Source: Sphingobium indicum B90A (GTDB lineage: Bacteria > Pseudomonadota > Alphaproteobacteria > Sphingomonadales > Sphingomonadaceae). Taken from it: 64,000 nucleotides of DNA. Numbering within the stretch: the stretch's first letter is position 1; each line of letters begins with the position of its first letter. The notes beneath the pieces are model-generated. The model saw only the letters and a program-made list of their open reading frames with translations, searched no databases and was not told where the DNA came from. Positions 10,101 to 19,655 of this stretch are shown piece by piece. The stretch lies in the NCBI RefSeq assembly GCF_000264945.2, contig NZ_CP013070.1, positions 2,852,001 to 2,916,000 of the forward strand, given 5' to 3'. Both the position numbers and the translations under genes were made by a program.

Positions 10101-10158
10101 GTGGAGCGATGAGGCAGGCTTTGGCCAGTTGCGGTTATTACCCCCACCGTCACCCCGG

Positions 10159-11489
10159 GGTAGTGTGCGTGAAGTTCTGCAAAATCGCTTGAGGAGCGAG
10201 GCGGTCATGGCAGGCTGGTGATGTTCAACGTCACCGAGGAGACCCGCCATGACCAGGACCGAGATTAAGCCTGCTGTATCCGCTGTCAAAGAGTTGCTGG
10301 CGCAGGAGCCGGATGCGCTTCGCGAGATTGTGCGCAGCGTGATGCAGGCGATGCTGGAAGCCGAGATGGACGAGGCGCTGGGCGCGGGCAAGAGCGAGCG
10401 CAGCGATGCGCGGCTCGGCTACCGTTCGGGGCATTACCCGCGCACGCTGGTGACGCGGGTCGGCAAGCTGGAGCTGCGGGTGCCGCAGGACCGTGCCGGG
10501 CGCTTCTCGACCGAGCTGTTCGAGCGCTACCAGCGGTCGGAGCAGGCGCTGGTGGCGACGCTGGCCGAGATGTATGTCCAGGGCGTTTCGACGCGCAAGG
10601 TCAAGGCGATCACCGAAGAGCTGTGCGGCCATGCCTTCTCGGCCTCGACGATCTCGGCGATCAACAAGAAGCTCGATGGCAGCCTGGCGGCCTTTGCCCA
10701 GCGCCGCCTCGACGAGCCGTTCCCTTATCTGATCCTTGATGCCCGCTACGAGAAAGTGCGCGAAGGCGGCGTGGTTGGAAGCCAGGCGGTGCTGATCGCG
10801 ATCGGCATCGACTGGGACGGCAGGCGGCAGATACTGGCCGTGGAGATGGCCAATCGCGAGAGCGCCACGTCATGGAAGGACTTCCTGCTGCGCCTGCGTG
10901 ACCGGGGCCTGCATGGCACCGAGTTCGTCGTCGCCGACGATCATGCCGGCCTGCGCGCGGCGATCCGCGAGGTGCTGACCGGCGCCGCATACCAGCGCTG
11001 CTACGTGCACTTCCTGAGGAACGCGCTCGATCACTTGCCAAGGAAGGCCGACGACGACTGCCTGCAGGAACTGCGCTGGCTCTACGACCGGCGCAACCTC
11101 GCCGAGGCCCGCGCCGATCTCGCCCAGTGGCTCGCCCGATGGAGCGCCAAATATCCCAGGCTCACCGACTGGGCCGAGGAGACGATCGAGGAGACCTTCT
11201 CCTTCTACCGGCTGCCACGCAGGCATCACAAGCACATGAAAAGCACCAACATGCTCGAACGCTTCAATGAGGAAATCCGGCGGCGAACCTATGTCGTGCG
11301 GATATTCCCCAACGCCCCCAGCTGCCTGCGCCTGGTCCGCGCACTCGCCGTCGAAACCCACGAAAACTGGCTCGAAGCCAACCGCTACCTCAATATGGAC
11401 GAACTGCGCGAGCAGAAGAAAACCGAACTACGCAAAGCCGCATGACCAGCACCATGACCGCCAATTTGCAGAACTTGACGCACACAACC
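10159..11489 (+). mobile_element. IS256-family insertion sequence with 8-bp target duplication
   Basis: The 1331-bp element has imperfect inverted ends: the left begins GGTAGTGTGCGTGAAGTTCT and the right, read inward, begins GGTTGTGTGCGTCAAGTTCT, both running on into GCAAA. CACCCCGG flanks it on both sides (10151-10158 and 11490-11497), a clear 8-bp target duplication of the size IS256 elements make. The target is the left arm of a palindromic repeat that resumes at 11490. Confidence 0.9.
10249..11445 (+). CDS. IS256-family transposase
   Basis: A 398-residue mutator-type DDE transposase. The N-terminal domain holds the GYRSGHYPRTLVTRVGKLEL region typical of IS256. Likely catalytic residues are the Asp in LILDARYEKV, the Asp in FVVADDHAGL and the Glu in NMLERFNEEIRRRT; YQRCYVHFLRNAL between them is the family's signature stretch. 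The gene fills the element between its inverted ends and appears intact, so the element could still move. Confidence 0.95.
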   Translation: MTRTEIKPAVSAVKELLAQEPDALREIVRSVMQAMLEAEMDEALGAGKSERSDARLGYRSGHYPRTLVTRVGKLELRVPQDRAGRFSTELFERYQRSEQALVATLAEMYVQGVSTRKVKAITEELCGHAFSASTISAINKKLDGSLAAFAQRRLDEPFPYLILDARYEKVREGGVVGSQAVLIAIGIDWDGRRQILAVEMANRESATSWKDFLLRLRDRGLHGTEFVVADDHAGLRAAIREVLTGAAYQRCYVHFLRNALDHLPRKADDDCLQELRWLYDRRNLAEARADLAQWLARWSAKYPRLTDWAEETIEETFSFYRLPRRHHKHMKSTNMLERFNEEIRRRTYVVRIFPNAPSCLRLVRALAVETHENWLEANRYLNMDELREQKKTELRKAA

Positions 11490-11615
11490 CACCCCGGACT
11501 TGATCCGGGGTCCCGCTTTTCTTGTCTGAGTGCCGCGCCTCGTCCAAGGCAGCGGGACCCCGGATCAAGCCTGTCCTGAGCTTGTCGAAGGGTCCGGGGT
11601 GACGAATAGGGAGAG
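11490..11615. repeat. Palindromic intergenic repeat split by the IS256 element
   Basis: After the right target duplication the repeat continues accccggacttgatccgggg, then tcccgctt, a spacer, and agcgggaccccggatcaag, closing with gggtccggggtgac. The missing left edge, caccgtcaccccgg, is left of the IS at about 10145-10158. Removing the IS and one CACCCCGG copy restores one large palindrome. A piece resembling gtcctgagcttgtcgaagg is embedded in the right arm. Confidence 0.75.
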
Positions 11616-11649
11616 GGGTGACGAATAGGGGAAGGTCCGCAATCCACCC

Positions 11650-14349
11650 CTATCCGCTATTCCTCAGCGCCGTCGCGATCGCGTTGATCGACAATTCTAT
11701 GCCTTCCTTGATGCGCGGGTCGTCCTCGCCGCTGCGGTGGCGCTTCATCAGTTCGACCTGGAGCAGGTTCAGCGGCTCGATATAGGGCAGGCGCAGGCGG
11801 ATCGACGTGTCGAGCTTCGGATTCCTCTCCAGCAGGCGCGACTGGCCGGTGGCGGCGAGCAAGCCGTCATGGGTCATGTCCCAGCCGCCTCTTATGCGGT
11901 CGAAAATCTCCGCGCCCCTCGCCTGATCCTCCACCAGCGGCAGATAATGGGCGGCGATGCCGAGGTCCGACTTGGCCAGCACCATCTCCAGATTGGCGAG
12001 CGCGGATTGCAGGAAGGACCAGTGCTGCGCCATGTCCGCCAACAATGCCTTGTCCTCGAAGGCGGAAAGCGCGTGACCCACGCCGTACCAGCCCGGCAGC
12101 ATCACCCGCGCCTGCGCCCAACTGAACACCCAGGGGATGGCGCGCAGATCCTCGATCCGGGTGCTCTTGGTGCGGCTGGCCGGACGGGAGCCGATCTTGA
12201 GGCCGGAAATTTCCTGGATCGGGGTCAATTGCCGGAAGAATTCCTTGAACCCGTCGGTGCCGTAGACCAGGTCGCGATAGGCGGCGAAGGCGGTCTTCGA
12301 CAATTGGTCCATGGCGGCGGCGAAGCGGGCGGCGTCGCGGTCGGACAGGACTTCGGGTTCCAGGCTGGCGAGCAGGGTCGCGCTGGTCGTCGCCTCCAAA
12401 TTGGTCATGGCGACGTCGCGGGTGCCGAATTTGGCGGCGATCACCTCGCCCTGTTCGGTGATGCGGATGCGGCCCTGCACCGTGCCCTTGGGCTGCGCCT
12501 GGATTGCCGCGAAGGAGGAGCCGCCGCCGCGCCCGACCGCGCCGCCGCGGCCGTGGAAAAGCTGCATCGCCGTGCCCGCTTCGGCAAAGACCGGGGCCAG
12601 CGCCTTGCTCGCCTGGAACAGCCCCCAGGTGGAGGTGATGTAGCCGCCGTCCTTGTTGCTGTCGGAATAGCCGATCATCACTTCCTGATGGCCGCGTTCC
12701 CGCACCACGCCCCCCACCTCCGGCAGGCCGAAATAGGCGGCCATGATCTTGGGCGCGGCCTCCAGGTCGGCGATGGTTTCGAACAACGGCACGGCCATGA
12801 TCGCGGCCTGCGGCGGCCCGCCGTCCGCGCCCGCGCGCCACAGGCCCGCTTCCTTGAGGATGATGTTGACCTCCAGCAGGTCGGAAACGCTTTCCGCCTT
12901 GGAGATGATATAATGGGTGATGCATTGCGGGCCGTAGATGCGGTGCGCCTCCGCCGCGGCATGGACGATGGCGAGTTCGGAGGCGGTCCTTTCCGAATAT
13001 TCGAAAAAGGGCGTGCCGAGCGGCCGGTTGTTCGCCAATTCCCGCCGCAGCAGGGCGATGCGGGCATATTCGTCGAGGCCGGCATAGTCCGCCTCCACCC
13101 CCGCGACTTTCAGCAGTTCGGCCACCACGCCCTGGTGGACGTCGCTATTCTGCCGCATGTCGAGCGTGGCGAGATGGAAGCCGAAGGTCTCGACCGCGCG
13201 GATCAGGCGGCCGAGCGCGCCGCCCGTCGCCAGGGCGCCATTGCCCTCGCTCGCCAGGCCCTGCGCCACCGTCACCAGATCGCGCCGCAGGTCGGCCGGG
13301 CTGGCATAGGGTTCCCCCTTGAGCGCCGAGGTGCGGGGCGCGGCCTTGCCGACCAGCGACCTGTGGGTTGCGGCCAGACGGGCGTATATGCCGGAAATCG
13401 CCCGGCGATAGGGTTCGTCCTGGCGGCTGGGGGAGACGTCGCCGCTGGCGTCGGCCAGGTCCAGCACCGCCTGCGGCACATGGGCCAGTTCGGTCGAGAG
13501 CGACAGTTCCGCGCCCAGGGCGTGGAGCGCATCCATATAAAAGCCCAACGCCGCCTCGCAGCCCTTGGCGAGCGCCAATCGGAGCTGCGGCGCCTGGACG
13601 AAGGGATTGCCGTCGCGGTCGCCGCCGATCCAGTTGCCGACGCGCAGGAAGCTTTGCGGGCGGGCGCCGAGGACACGTTCCCAGCGGGCGTAGAGGGCGG
13701 GCAGGACGGGCAGGAAGACATCGCGGAAATAGGCGAGGACATTTTCGATCTCGTCCGCGACGAACAGCTTTTCGCGGCGCAGCGGACGGGTCTGCCAGAG
13801 CAGCGCGATCTGGCGGAAGATCGCTTCGTCCAGATTTTCGCCCTCATCGGTTTCCGTTCGGCCGCCATCCTTGAGCAGCATCAGGTCGGCGATGCGGTTC
13901 TTGTGGTCGATCATGCTCTTGCGCCGCACCTCGGTCGGGTGGGCGGTGAGGACCGGGACGATCAGGGCGTGGGAGAGGAGGTCGAGCACGGCGTCGCGGC
14001 CGATGCCGTGGGAGTCGAGCTTTTCCACGGCAGAGGCGACGTCGGCGCCCGGTTCGGCGGCGACGCCCTGACGATCCTCGGCCAGGTTGGCGAGCATGGA
14101 AAAGAGCATGAAGCCGCGCACGAAGCTGAGCGTGTCGTCCAGGCTGAGCGCATCCAGGCCGGTGTCGACCACGTCCGCGCCGTGCAGCCCCCGCGCCCGG
14201 TCGACCGAGGCGGAGCGGATATATTCGGTCTGCTTGTAGATCTTCTCCCCACCATAGGCGCGGATGACGTCGCCCAGCAGCCGGCCGAGATAGCGGATGT
14301 CGGGATTCTGGGTGATCGCCGGCACGGAGGAGGATGCAAGAGTCGCCAT
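11650..14349 (-). CDS. ppc: Phosphoenolpyruvate carboxylase
   Basis: Adds bicarbonate to phosphoenolpyruvate to make oxaloacetate and so feeds the TCA cycle; cytoplasmic. The product is 899 residues, within the family range. Conserved segments include VLTAHPTEVRRKSM near the catalytic His, RVGNWIGGDRDGNP, the MIGYSDSNKDGGYI active-site stretch, FHGRGGAVGRGGG, and RAIPWVFSWAQAR. The last residues ATALRNSG give the expected hydrophobic-then-Gly tail. The ATG at 14349 begins the conserved domain; the frame upstream reads only through the repeat at 14429. Upstream, divergently, lies the HerA-like ATPase gene. Confidence 0.96.
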   Translation of the reverse strand: MATLASSSVPAITQNPDIRYLGRLLGDVIRAYGGEKIYKQTEYIRSASVDRARGLHGADVVDTGLDALSLDDTLSFVRGFMLFSMLANLAEDRQGVAAEPGADVASAVEKLDSHGIGRDAVLDLLSHALIVPVLTAHPTEVRRKSMIDHKNRIADLMLLKDGGRTETDEGENLDEAIFRQIALLWQTRPLRREKLFVADEIENVLAYFRDVFLPVLPALYARWERVLGARPQSFLRVGNWIGGDRDGNPFVQAPQLRLALAKGCEAALGFYMDALHALGAELSLSTELAHVPQAVLDLADASGDVSPSRQDEPYRRAISGIYARLAATHRSLVGKAAPRTSALKGEPYASPADLRRDLVTVAQGLASEGNGALATGGALGRLIRAVETFGFHLATLDMRQNSDVHQGVVAELLKVAGVEADYAGLDEYARIALLRRELANNRPLGTPFFEYSERTASELAIVHAAAEAHRIYGPQCITHYIISKAESVSDLLEVNIILKEAGLWRAGADGGPPQAAIMAVPLFETIADLEAAPKIMAAYFGLPEVGGVVRERGHQEVMIGYSDSNKDGGYITSTWGLFQASKALAPVFAEAGTAMQLFHGRGGAVGRGGGSSFAAIQAQPKGTVQGRIRITEQGEVIAAKFGTRDVAMTNLEATTSATLLASLEPEVLSDRDAARFAAAMDQLSKTAFAAYRDLVYGTDGFKEFFRQLTPIQEISGLKIGSRPASRTKSTRIEDLRAIPWVFSWAQARVMLPGWYGVGHALSAFEDKALLADMAQHWSFLQSALANLEMVLAKSDLGIAAHYLPLVEDQARGAEIFDRIRGGWDMTHDGLLAATGQSRLLERNPKLDTSIRLRLPYIEPLNLLQVELMKRHRSGEDDPRIKEGIELSINAIATALRNSG

Positions 14350-14428
14350 GATGGATCGATGCTGCACCGCAACAATGGGATGGTCAAGGGAATCCGGTCC
14401 GGTGCCGCCCCGCCTGATAGGTTGGCGT

Positions 14429-14448
14429 GTTCCTGCGAAGGCAGGAAC
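14429..14448. repeat. 8-bp hairpin repeat (TTCCTGC type)
   Basis: GTTCCTGC and GCAGGAAC are separated by GAAG. It is the third member of the dispersed hairpin family, placed between the divergent ppc and ATPase genes. Confidence 0.7.
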
Positions 14449-14535
14449 CCAGTCCCGTCCTCCCCGCATTATCGCAGAGTTTCAACTTATTCTGCGGACT
14501 TGCGCGAAGCCCCTGCCCTGGGCCAAAGAACCCCA

Positions 14536-15987
14536 GTGACCGCCAGCATCAGCATAGGAAGCGACAGCAACGGCAATGCCGTTCTGGTCGATGTCGAGGA
14601 ATTGCTTGCCACCCGGCTGCTCGTCCAGGGCAATTCTGGGTCGGGCAAGTCGCACCTGCTGCGCCGATTGCTGGAGGAAAGCGCGGCGCTGGTCCAGCAG
14701 GTGGTGATCGATCCGGAGGGCGACTTCGTCACGCTGGCCGATGAATATGGCCATGTGGTGATCGATGCGGGCGATTATAATGAGCGCGAGATCGTCAAGA
14801 TGGCGATGCGGATTCGCGAACATCGCGCCTCTGTGGTGCTGAGCCTGGAATCGCTGGAACTGGAGGCGCAGATGAAATGCGCCGCGACTTTCCTGTCTAC
14901 GCTGTTCGATGCGCCCCGCGATCACTGGTATCCGGCGCTGGTGGTGGTGGACGAGGCGCAGATGTTCGCTCCGGTAGCGGCGGGCGACGTGTCGGACGAG
15001 GCGCGGCGGCTGTCGCTGGCGGCGATGACGAACCTGATGTGCCGGGGGCGCAAGCGCGGACTGGCGGGGGTGATCGCGACGCAGCGGCTGGCGAAGCTGG
15101 CGAAGAATGTCGCGGCGGAGGCTTCGAATTTCCTGATGGGGCGCACCTTCCTGGATATCGACATGGCGCGGGCGGCTGATCTGCTGGGCATGGAGCGGCG
15201 GCAGGCGGAGCAGATCCGAGATCTGGAACGGGGGCGGTTTCTGGCCTTGGGGCCTGCCATTTGCCGGCGGCCGGTGGCGGTGAAGATCGGATCGGTCAAG
15301 ACCAGCACGCGGGGCGGCACGCACAAGCTGATGCCGCCGCCGGTCGCGGCGACGGGGAATCTGCAGGAATTGCTGTTCGCCGCCGCGGGCGAGGAGGAGG
15401 CGCTGCCCCCTCCGCCGCCGCGCGTCGAGCCGCCGCCCCTGCCCGCCGAGGAACTGATGCGGGCGCTGGCCGCCGCGCCTTCGGCCAAGCCTGCCGCGCC
15501 GGAACTGGATTTCGGGCAAAATGAGCCGGTGGTGATCGCCGTGCTGGAGGAGATCGTCGCCGATCTGGGCGATGCGCAGCCCGGCGTATCGACGCTCTAC
15601 CAGGATTTCGGGGTCCGCTGCCGGATGAAGGGATTGCGCCAGCCGCCGCTCGACCTGCCCGCCTTCCGCAGGCGTTTCGCCATGGCTCAGGCCGGCATGT
15701 TCGACGCCGGCGATCCGCGCTGGGCCGATGCGATGAAGGCGGCGGAGGCCCTGCCGGAGGACATGCTCGCGCCTTTCCTGCTGATTGCGCGGGCGGCGAT
15801 GCAAGGGCTACCCTGCCCCGACGATGCGGCGCTGGCCCGCGCCTATGGCACCAGTTCGCCGGGGCGCGTGCGGCGGCTGATCGACTATATGGAAAAGCTG
15901 GGCGTGATCGTGGCGCGCACCGATTTCGGCGGGCGGCGGTCGATCGGCGTGCCGCAACTGGGCCTCAGCACGGCGGCCGAGGGATGA
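14536..15987 (+). CDS. HerA-like ATP-binding protein
   Basis: A 483-residue FtsK/HerA-type ATPase. The Walker A motif GNSGSGKSH lies at about 34-42, and the Walker B motif LVVVDEAQM at about 135-143. An arginine-rich LMCRGRKRGLAGVIATQR follows, as in HerA/DUF87 helicase-like proteins. Past residue 285 a proline-rich linker (PPPPPR) leads to a C-terminal helical domain with a winged-helix look (GRVRRLIDYMEKLGVIV). It may pump or remodel DNA; the partner is unknown. The GTG at 14536 is the only start near the domain edge. Its stop overlaps the ATG of the phosphatase gene. Confidence 0.8.
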   Translation: MTASISIGSDSNGNAVLVDVEELLATRLLVQGNSGSGKSHLLRRLLEESAALVQQVVIDPEGDFVTLADEYGHVVIDAGDYNEREIVKMAMRIREHRASVVLSLESLELEAQMKCAATFLSTLFDAPRDHWYPALVVVDEAQMFAPVAAGDVSDEARRLSLAAMTNLMCRGRKRGLAGVIATQRLAKLAKNVAAEASNFLMGRTFLDIDMARAADLLGMERRQAEQIRDLERGRFLALGPAICRRPVAVKIGSVKTSTRGGTHKLMPPPVAATGNLQELLFAAAGEEEALPPPPPRVEPPPLPAEELMRALAAAPSAKPAAPELDFGQNEPVVIAVLEEIVADLGDAQPGVSTLYQDFGVRCRMKGLRQPPLDLPAFRRRFAMAQAGMFDAGDPRWADAMKAAEALPEDMLAPFLLIARAAMQGLPCPDDAALARAYGTSSPGRVRRLIDYMEKLGVIVARTDFGGRRSIGVPQLGLSTAAEG

Positions 15988-16451
15988 GCGCTTCGGTCCT
16001 GTTCGTGTGCCTGGGGAATATCTGCCGCTCGCCGCTGGCAGAAGCGGCGCTGCGCGCGGAGGCGGAGCGGGCAGGCCTTTCGGTGACGGTGGATTCGGCC
16101 GGGACCGGCGATTGGCATGTCGGATCGCCGCCGGACCGGCGGGCGCAGGCGGTGGCGTTGCGGCACGGGATCGACATTTCCTGCTATCGCGGGCGGCAGG
16201 TGACGGCGGGGGATTTCCGGCGGTTCGACCATGTCTTCGCGCTGGATCCGGAGAATTTGAGGAACTTGCGGCGGATGCGGCCGTCGGACGGAACGGCGGA
16301 GTTGCGGTTGCTGATGGACCTGGTGCCGGGACGCGAGGGAAGCGGCGTGACCGATCCTTATTTCGGCGACGATGCCGGCTTCGACGTGACCTGGGACGAC
16401 GTCACGCGGGCGGCGAGGGCGATCGTGGAGCGGCTGCTGGAGCAGGAGTAG
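15984..16451 (+). CDS. Low-molecular-weight protein-tyrosine phosphatase
   Basis: A 155-residue cytoplasmic phosphatase. The P-loop CLGNICRS carries nucleophile Cys9 and Arg15, and the general acid is Asp124 in TDPYFG. SAGTGDWHVG is the conserved segment after the first helix. These enzymes remove phosphate from tyrosines, often of exopolysaccharide kinases, or act as arsenate reductases; the DPY motif here favours the phosphatase role. It shares an ATGA overlap with the upstream ATPase gene, so the two are translationally coupled. Confidence 0.92.
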   Translation: MSASVLFVCLGNICRSPLAEAALRAEAERAGLSVTVDSAGTGDWHVGSPPDRRAQAVALRHGIDISCYRGRQVTAGDFRRFDHVFALDPENLRNLRRMRPSDGTAELRLLMDLVPGREGSGVTDPYFGDDAGFDVTWDDVTRAARAIVERLLEQE

Positions 16452-16756
16452 CGATTTCCATTCCGGTCGCGGCCGGAATGTGATTCGGACGATCCCGGCC
16501 TAAGGCCTGTGGGGATTTAGGCCGCGTGGACAAATTCGGAATGTCGGGGAAAGGCCATCCCAAGACATTCCCCTGCCGTAAACGGGAGGGGCTAGGGGTG
16601 GGCGCGAGCGGAGCGAGCTTCTGACTTGGCCGTTGCAAAACAACGCGGATGTTGCGCCAGCCCACCCCCTAACCCCCTCCCGCTTGCGGGAGGGGGAAGG
16701 TCCGCTCTCCACCCAAAATCGCTCAGTCCGGCGAGTCTTGAATTTGTCCACGCTGC
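16452..16756. repeat. Gene-free intergenic stretch with compound palindromic repeat
   Basis: Between the convergent phosphatase and nuclease genes lies a compound repeat: catcccaagacattcccct and gggaggggctaggggtgggc face cccaccccctaaccccctcc and cgggagggggaaggtccgc. The outer edges share ggacaaattc and gaatttgtcc (16527 and 16738), so the whole unit is one inverted repeat of about 220 bases. No gene or RNA is seen. Confidence 0.65.
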
Positions 16757-17542
16757 CTAGGGCTGTCGGGGCGAATCGAAGATCGCGTTCAGGCAGGCGG
16801 CGATGCGCGCGCCGGCCCGCCGCAGCCGGTCGTCCAGTTCGGCGCGATGCCGATAGGCATAGTCCCAGGAAAGGTTCGGGTCCGCCGGATAGATCGTCTT
16901 GCGCAGAGCGATGCTCTCACGAGTCCAGATGTCCGGATCGCACAGGCTCCAACCGATCGTCTGATCCGGCGTGATGGAGCGCGACAGCCAGTCCGCATAT
17001 TCCGAGTAGGACAAGGCGCGCTGCTCGATCAGGCCCGAATCCCAGACCGAATGCAGGTTGCTCTGCGCGCCGAAGAACGTGACCTTCACATCATTGCCGC
17101 CCCGGTCGTCCCCGCCGCCGACATGCAGCGGCTGGTGCAGGTCGCCGATGATATGGACGATGAAACGCAGCGCCGCGCGGCGGTCGTCCAGCGATGCCCC
17201 GGGGTCGCGAAGCGTCGCCGTGAACCGGGTCAGCGCGGTCATCGCGTCGCCCTCCTTCGGCGCGTCCGAGGCGGCGTAGCGGTCGCCCTCCCTGACGGTG
17301 ACATAATGCCAGGGGCTGGCCGTCCTGCGCCAATATTCGGCGGGATCGGACCGCATGTCGTCGGGCCAGGTCGAAGCCTCCGCCAGATCCTCCGTCCCCA
17401 GCAGCAGGCGGACCTGCGCGCGGGCGACGCCGCTCAGGTTGCGGTCGGCTATGGCGCCGGTGACGCGATGGCCGACAGGCCCCCAAGCCTGGGCGGGCGC
17501 GGCGGCGAGGAGCGGCAGGACGAGGAGCAGGGCAAGGCGCAT
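16757..17542 (-). CDS. S1/P1 family nuclease, chromosomal copy
   Basis: A secreted zinc nuclease of 261 residues. A signal peptide ends AAAPAQA before Trp20, and the mature N-terminal Trp is itself a zinc ligand in this family. Further ligands are in WGPVGHR, WPDDMR, the HIIGDLHQPLH block and NLHSVWDSG. Members cut single-stranded DNA or RNA or act as 3'-nucleotidases in the periplasm, usually to gain phosphate and nucleosides. It follows the TonB receptor gene on the same strand with a 57-base gap. A second, more distant copy lies at 52584-53468. Confidence 0.9.
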   Translation of the reverse strand: MRLALLLVLPLLAAAPAQAWGPVGHRVTGAIADRNLSGVARAQVRLLLGTEDLAEASTWPDDMRSDPAEYWRRTASPWHYVTVREGDRYAASDAPKEGDAMTALTRFTATLRDPGASLDDRRAALRFIVHIIGDLHQPLHVGGGDDRGGNDVKVTFFGAQSNLHSVWDSGLIEQRALSYSEYADWLSRSITPDQTIGWSLCDPDIWTRESIALRKTIYPADPNLSWDYAYRHRAELDDRLRRAGARIAACLNAIFDSPRQP

Positions 17543-17599
17543 GATGACCTCATACAGCTTTGCCCCGGCGGGACCAGCGGGCTTTTTCAGAGGGTTGCC

Positions 17600-19603
17600 T
17601 CAGCCTGCGAAACGGAAGCCGATCCACAGCGTCCGGGGCGTGCCCAGGTCGATGGACCCTCCGGCATTGCGGGTGATCACTTCCTCATCAAAGAGATTCT
17701 CGCCGCGCGCGACCAGGGTCACGCCATGGCCGAGCGGCAGGCGCGCCACCGCGTCGACAGTCAGCGCATGAGGCAACACGTCCTTCTGGAGATCGTCCTC
17801 ATATTGCTTGCCGACATAGCGCAGGGTGGCGGAGAGCGCCGGTCCCTGCTTCGGTTCCCAGGCCAGCGTGGCGCTCGCGGCATGGCGCGGGCTTTGCGCC
17901 GGCGTCAGGCCGTCAAAGCCCTCTCCCGGCGCATGCACCGTGCTGTGGCTATAGGCATAGGATGCCGAAAGCAGGAAATCGCTCACCCGGCCGATGGCGG
18001 TCAGTTCAATGCCCTTGGCGGTGATATGGTCGACATTCTGCCGCTCACGGGTGTTGGTGCGATTGATGAGCGTGACATTGGCGATGGCGTCGTCCAGCCG
18101 GTTTATGAAGCCGGTGGCGGAAAGGGTCAGGCCCGTGACCGGGCTGACGTCGATGCCCGCCTCCACGCCCTTCAGCTTTTCGGGCGTCAGCGCGGCATTG
18201 GCCAATGTCGTGATCGGGAAGACCACGAACGGCCGGTAAAGTTCGTTCAGCGTCGGCAGGCGAAAGCCGCTATAGGCCGCGCCGCGCAGGGCGAGGGCAT
18301 CGCTGATCCGGTAGAGCGCGCCGACCCTTCCGGAAAACTGCCAGTCGGAGCGGTCGGCAAAGCTGTTGTTGGCCGCGCCGGTGCCGCTGGCGCGATAGAA
18401 GCCGTCGCTGATCGTCCAGCGATCCGCCCGCGCGCCGCCGGTCAGGACCAGCCGGCCCAGCGTCCAGTCATCCTCGGCGAAGACGCCGGTGGTCATCTGC
18501 TCGCCGCCCGCGTGACGGCGGGAGGTCACGGGGTTGGCCGCGATATTGGCGTTATAGGCATCCTCGAACATGTCGCCGCTGGCGAAGCGGGTGTCCGCGC
18601 CGATGCGCAGCACATGGTCGGGACCGACCGGCGGCCGCAGCTCGATCTTGCCGCCGATGCCGGTCGAGGGCGTATTGCGCTGGTCGAGCGACTTGCGGAA
18701 GGTGGAGGCCGAAATCACGATGTTGGAGAAGTTGCGCGCCTGGATATAGGCGAGCGCATCGACCTGCCACGCGCCGCGGGAGATGAAGCGGATGCTGGCG
18801 TCCTGCCCCTCGCTCATGCTGTCCGCGCCCTGGAAGCGCAGGGTCCGTTCGTCGTGGAAGATGGTGCCGCGAAACTGGATTTCCGACGTGGCGGACAGCG
18901 GCGCGACGGCCCGCAAATTGGTGGACCATCCGTCATAGGCGGCGGGCGCGGTGGCGGCGACGCGCTGGTCCCTGGGCGTGGTCAGGAAGCCGTCGCCCCG
19001 GTCCCAGCGACCCGACAGCGAGACATAGCCGCCGCCCAGGTCGGGCGTCAGGCTGGCGGTCAGTTCGGTCGCGTCCTTGCTGCCGTAGAAGGCGCTGGCC
19101 GCGAAGGTCGGAAGCTGGTCACGCGTGGCGCTGGCGAGTTCGATGGTCCCCGCCACGGCGCCCGCGCCGAAGGCCCCTATGCCGCCGCCGCGCGTGACCC
19201 GAACCACCGACAGGCGGTCGGGCACCAGCGCGCTGAACGGGATATAGCCGAAAAAGGGATCGGCCATCGGCACGCCGTCGAGCAGCACCAGCGTCCGGCT
19301 GGATGCGTTGCCGCCCAGGGCGCGCAGCGTCGCCCCCTGCGCCGACGGATTGGCAGAGCGGCTGTCGGAACGGCGGAACTGCTGGAATCCCGCCACGTCG
19401 CCCAGCACGCTTTCGATCCGGCCGGAGGCGCTGTTGGTCAGCCGGTCCCGGTCGATGATCACCGATCCATAGGCCGGGGTGCCCGGCGGCAGGGAAAGCC
19501 CCTCCCCCGTCACGACGATGCGGTCCGGATCGGGCGCCTCCGTCGCCGCGGCCGCAACCGTTGGAATTGCGGCCAGAACCAGTGACAGCGGAAGATATTT
19601 CAT
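17600..19603 (-). CDS. TonB-dependent outer-membrane receptor
   Basis: A 667-residue outer-membrane transporter. It has a signal peptide (to about residue 20, AAAA), a TonB-box-like stretch DRIVVTG (27-33), a plug domain with TLRALGGNASSRTLVLLDGV and GAGAVAGTIEL, then a 22-strand barrel. It ends in WIGFRFAG, so the last residue is not the usual aromatic one. The family takes up iron chelates, vitamin B12 or sugars using TonB energy; the ligand is not clear. The barrel end LFDEEVITRNAG is close to cobalamin- or siderophore-receptor style. It lies 52 bases after paoC on the same strand and may be co-transcribed with it. Confidence 0.9.
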   Translation of the reverse strand: MKYLPLSLVLAAIPTVAAAATEAPDPDRIVVTGEGLSLPPGTPAYGSVIIDRDRLTNSASGRIESVLGDVAGFQQFRRSDSRSANPSAQGATLRALGGNASSRTLVLLDGVPMADPFFGYIPFSALVPDRLSVVRVTRGGGIGAFGAGAVAGTIELASATRDQLPTFAASAFYGSKDATELTASLTPDLGGGYVSLSGRWDRGDGFLTTPRDQRVAATAPAAYDGWSTNLRAVAPLSATSEIQFRGTIFHDERTLRFQGADSMSEGQDASIRFISRGAWQVDALAYIQARNFSNIVISASTFRKSLDQRNTPSTGIGGKIELRPPVGPDHVLRIGADTRFASGDMFEDAYNANIAANPVTSRRHAGGEQMTTGVFAEDDWTLGRLVLTGGARADRWTISDGFYRASGTGAANNSFADRSDWQFSGRVGALYRISDALALRGAAYSGFRLPTLNELYRPFVVFPITTLANAALTPEKLKGVEAGIDVSPVTGLTLSATGFINRLDDAIANVTLINRTNTRERQNVDHITAKGIELTAIGRVSDFLLSASYAYSHSTVHAPGEGFDGLTPAQSPRHAASATLAWEPKQGPALSATLRYVGKQYEDDLQKDVLPHALTVDAVARLPLGHGVTLVARGENLFDEEVITRNAGGSIDLGTPRTLWIGFRFAG

Positions 19604-19655
19604 CGGCGCCCTTTCCTCTCTTTGGGACAGGGACTAAGGGCGCGGCGTCGGAAGT

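Noticed and set aside
11737..14535. The long plus-strand frame that continues upstream of the HerA-like ATPase
   Set aside because: It is the complement of ppc; the ATPase domain begins only at 14536.
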